A DNA stretch of 64,000 nucleotides from Haliclona indistincta. Its lineage: Eukaryota; Porifera; Demospongiae; Haplosclerida; Chalinidae. The position numbers and the translations under genes were made by a program. Each line of letters opens with the position of its first letter. The first letter of the stretch is position 1. Positions 63,354-64,000 of the stretch are shown here, one piece after another. The stretch covers positions 4,950,547 to 5,014,546 of the forward strand of contig OZ024791.1 of the NCBI GenBank assembly GCA_964017065.1. Direction: 5' to 3'. The notes beneath the pieces are model-generated. The model worked only from the letters and a program-made list of their open reading frames with translations, made no database searches and was not told where the DNA came from.

Positions 63354-64000
63354 ATGGTGTCTTACGACCATCTTTCACTTCCCTGGGCGCTTTGCCTGTG
63401 TTTCTTGTTCGCGGTTCTGTTCGTGGGCAGTCTGTATCTAGCTGACGTTGGTCTGCCGCGTGATCACCCGCGAACTTTACGCAGACGCATGTCTGCTGTG
63501 AGCGCAGTGTGTGCCATCAGTCCCATTCTGCTCTGGACATTGAGCGAAAGTGGTGGTCGTCATGGACTGTTGGCCGCCATGGGGATACGGTGGGACCCGT
63601 TAGAGTTTGTGATGGCTGTCATAGTCGCTGTGATACTCGTGGGAGTGCTCTACATGGGTCCCATCATGGCGGAGGTCTGGAGTGGAGACAGCAGGCTACT
63701 GGAACCAATAGAACTAGAGAGGCAGGATATTGTACTTCGCAACTTTGTAGTTGCTCCCATTTCAGAAGAACTGGTGTTTCGTTCATGCATGTTTCCCCTC
63801 CTCTTGCCCAAATTGGGTCCGGTGTGGACTGTGTTTGTATGTCCTCTGTTTTTCGGTGTAGCACATCTTCACCATGCAATAGAGCATGTTCGCATGGGCT
63901 CCATGAAACTATCTCAAGCACTTTTGATGACACTCCTACAGGCTACCTACACATCAATATTTGGTATGTTTTCTGGAATCCTCCTCATCCGCACGGGACA
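63354..64000 (+). CDS. RCE1: CAAX prenyl protease 2 (RCE1), partial
   Basis: The frame opens at 63354 and is still open at the window edge, with 215 full codons in an unbroken exon. The N-terminus is hydrophobic. The ABI/CAAX protease motifs are visible: P-I-S-E-E-L-V-F-R with the catalytic glutamates, and F-F-G-V-A-H-L-H-H. RCE1 removes the -AAX tripeptide from prenylated proteins in the ER membrane. The C-terminal part, including the conserved H..CN motif, lies outside the window. It starts 65 bp after UBE2G2 on the same strand. Confidence 0.96.
   Translation, partial: MVSYDHLSLPWALCLCFLFAVLFVGSLYLADVGLPRDHPRTLRRRMSAVSAVCAISPILLWTLSESGGRHGLLAAMGIRWDPLEFVMAVIVAVILVGVLYMGPIMAEVWSGDSRLLEPIELERQDIVLRNFVVAPISEELVFRSCMFPLLLPKLGPVWTVFVCPLFFGVAHLHHAIEHVRMGSMKLSQALLMTLLQATYTSIFGMFSGILLIRTG

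Overview
The window reads as nuclear DNA of an early-branching metazoan, most likely a demosponge of the Amphimedon type (inference). The genes are animal orthologues (CDC20, RFC4, SELENOT, MFSD1, UBE2G2, RCE1, PHF14, PCYT1). They are packed a few dozen to a few hundred bases apart, and most are cut by GT-AG introns of about 45-60 nt. For every complete multi-exon model except the GNAT-type gene I worked out exon boundaries by hand and checked that phases join and the total length is a multiple of three.

Layout. 1-27175 (minus): the 5' part of a giant secreted or membrane-anchored cadherin-type protein, at least 8,904 codons in six exons, the last an uninterrupted exon of more than 18.2 kb that runs off the window. 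27769-29802 (+): RFC4, clamp loader. 29905-33014 (-): PHF14-like PHD protein. 33125-33849 (+): FUN14-domain protein. 34157-34633 (+): profilin. 35109-36137 (-): degenerate tandem SSAT-like acetyltransferase. 36245-38235 (+): CDC20. 38363-38899 (-): PIN4 parvulin. 39166-39934 (-): selenoprotein T, with an in-frame UGA and a SECIS-like hairpin in the 3' UTR. 40086-41359 (-): choline-phosphate cytidylyltransferase. 41437-41616 (+): small membrane protein. 41685-43415 (+): multi-pass glycerophosphodiesterase. 43691-44680 (-): paired-like homeobox gene. 45167-48361 (-): ARM-Tudor-AlbA/Schlafen-like fusion. 48422-52466 (+): ubiquitin-specific protease with a RING-like insert and a UIM. 54793-60987 (+): MFSD1. 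61393-62466 (-): EBP-like. 62544-63289 (+): UBE2G2. 63354-64000 (+): RCE1 (partial).

The genes do not form one pathway; they are mostly housekeeping. Many are divergent pairs with 60-120 bp between start codons (PHF14/FUNDC, PCYT1/small ORF, ARM-Tudor/USP, EBPL/UBE2G2), so promoters are compact and probably shared. A GTAGGYGTGG motif recurs at several of them. RFC4 carries an E2F-type site and CDC20 a CHR/CCAAT-type arrangement, which fits S-phase and mitotic control.

Mobile and repeat DNA sits in introns and the few longer gaps: a 598-bp piggyBac-type MITE with TTAA duplications, two related ~154-bp MITEs, a 152-bp perfect inverted repeat, a diverged foldback, a tRNA-iMet pseudogene and microsatellites. 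The best candidates for something undescribed are the giant hybrid cadherin with its 18-kb exon and the ARM-Tudor-AlbA protein.
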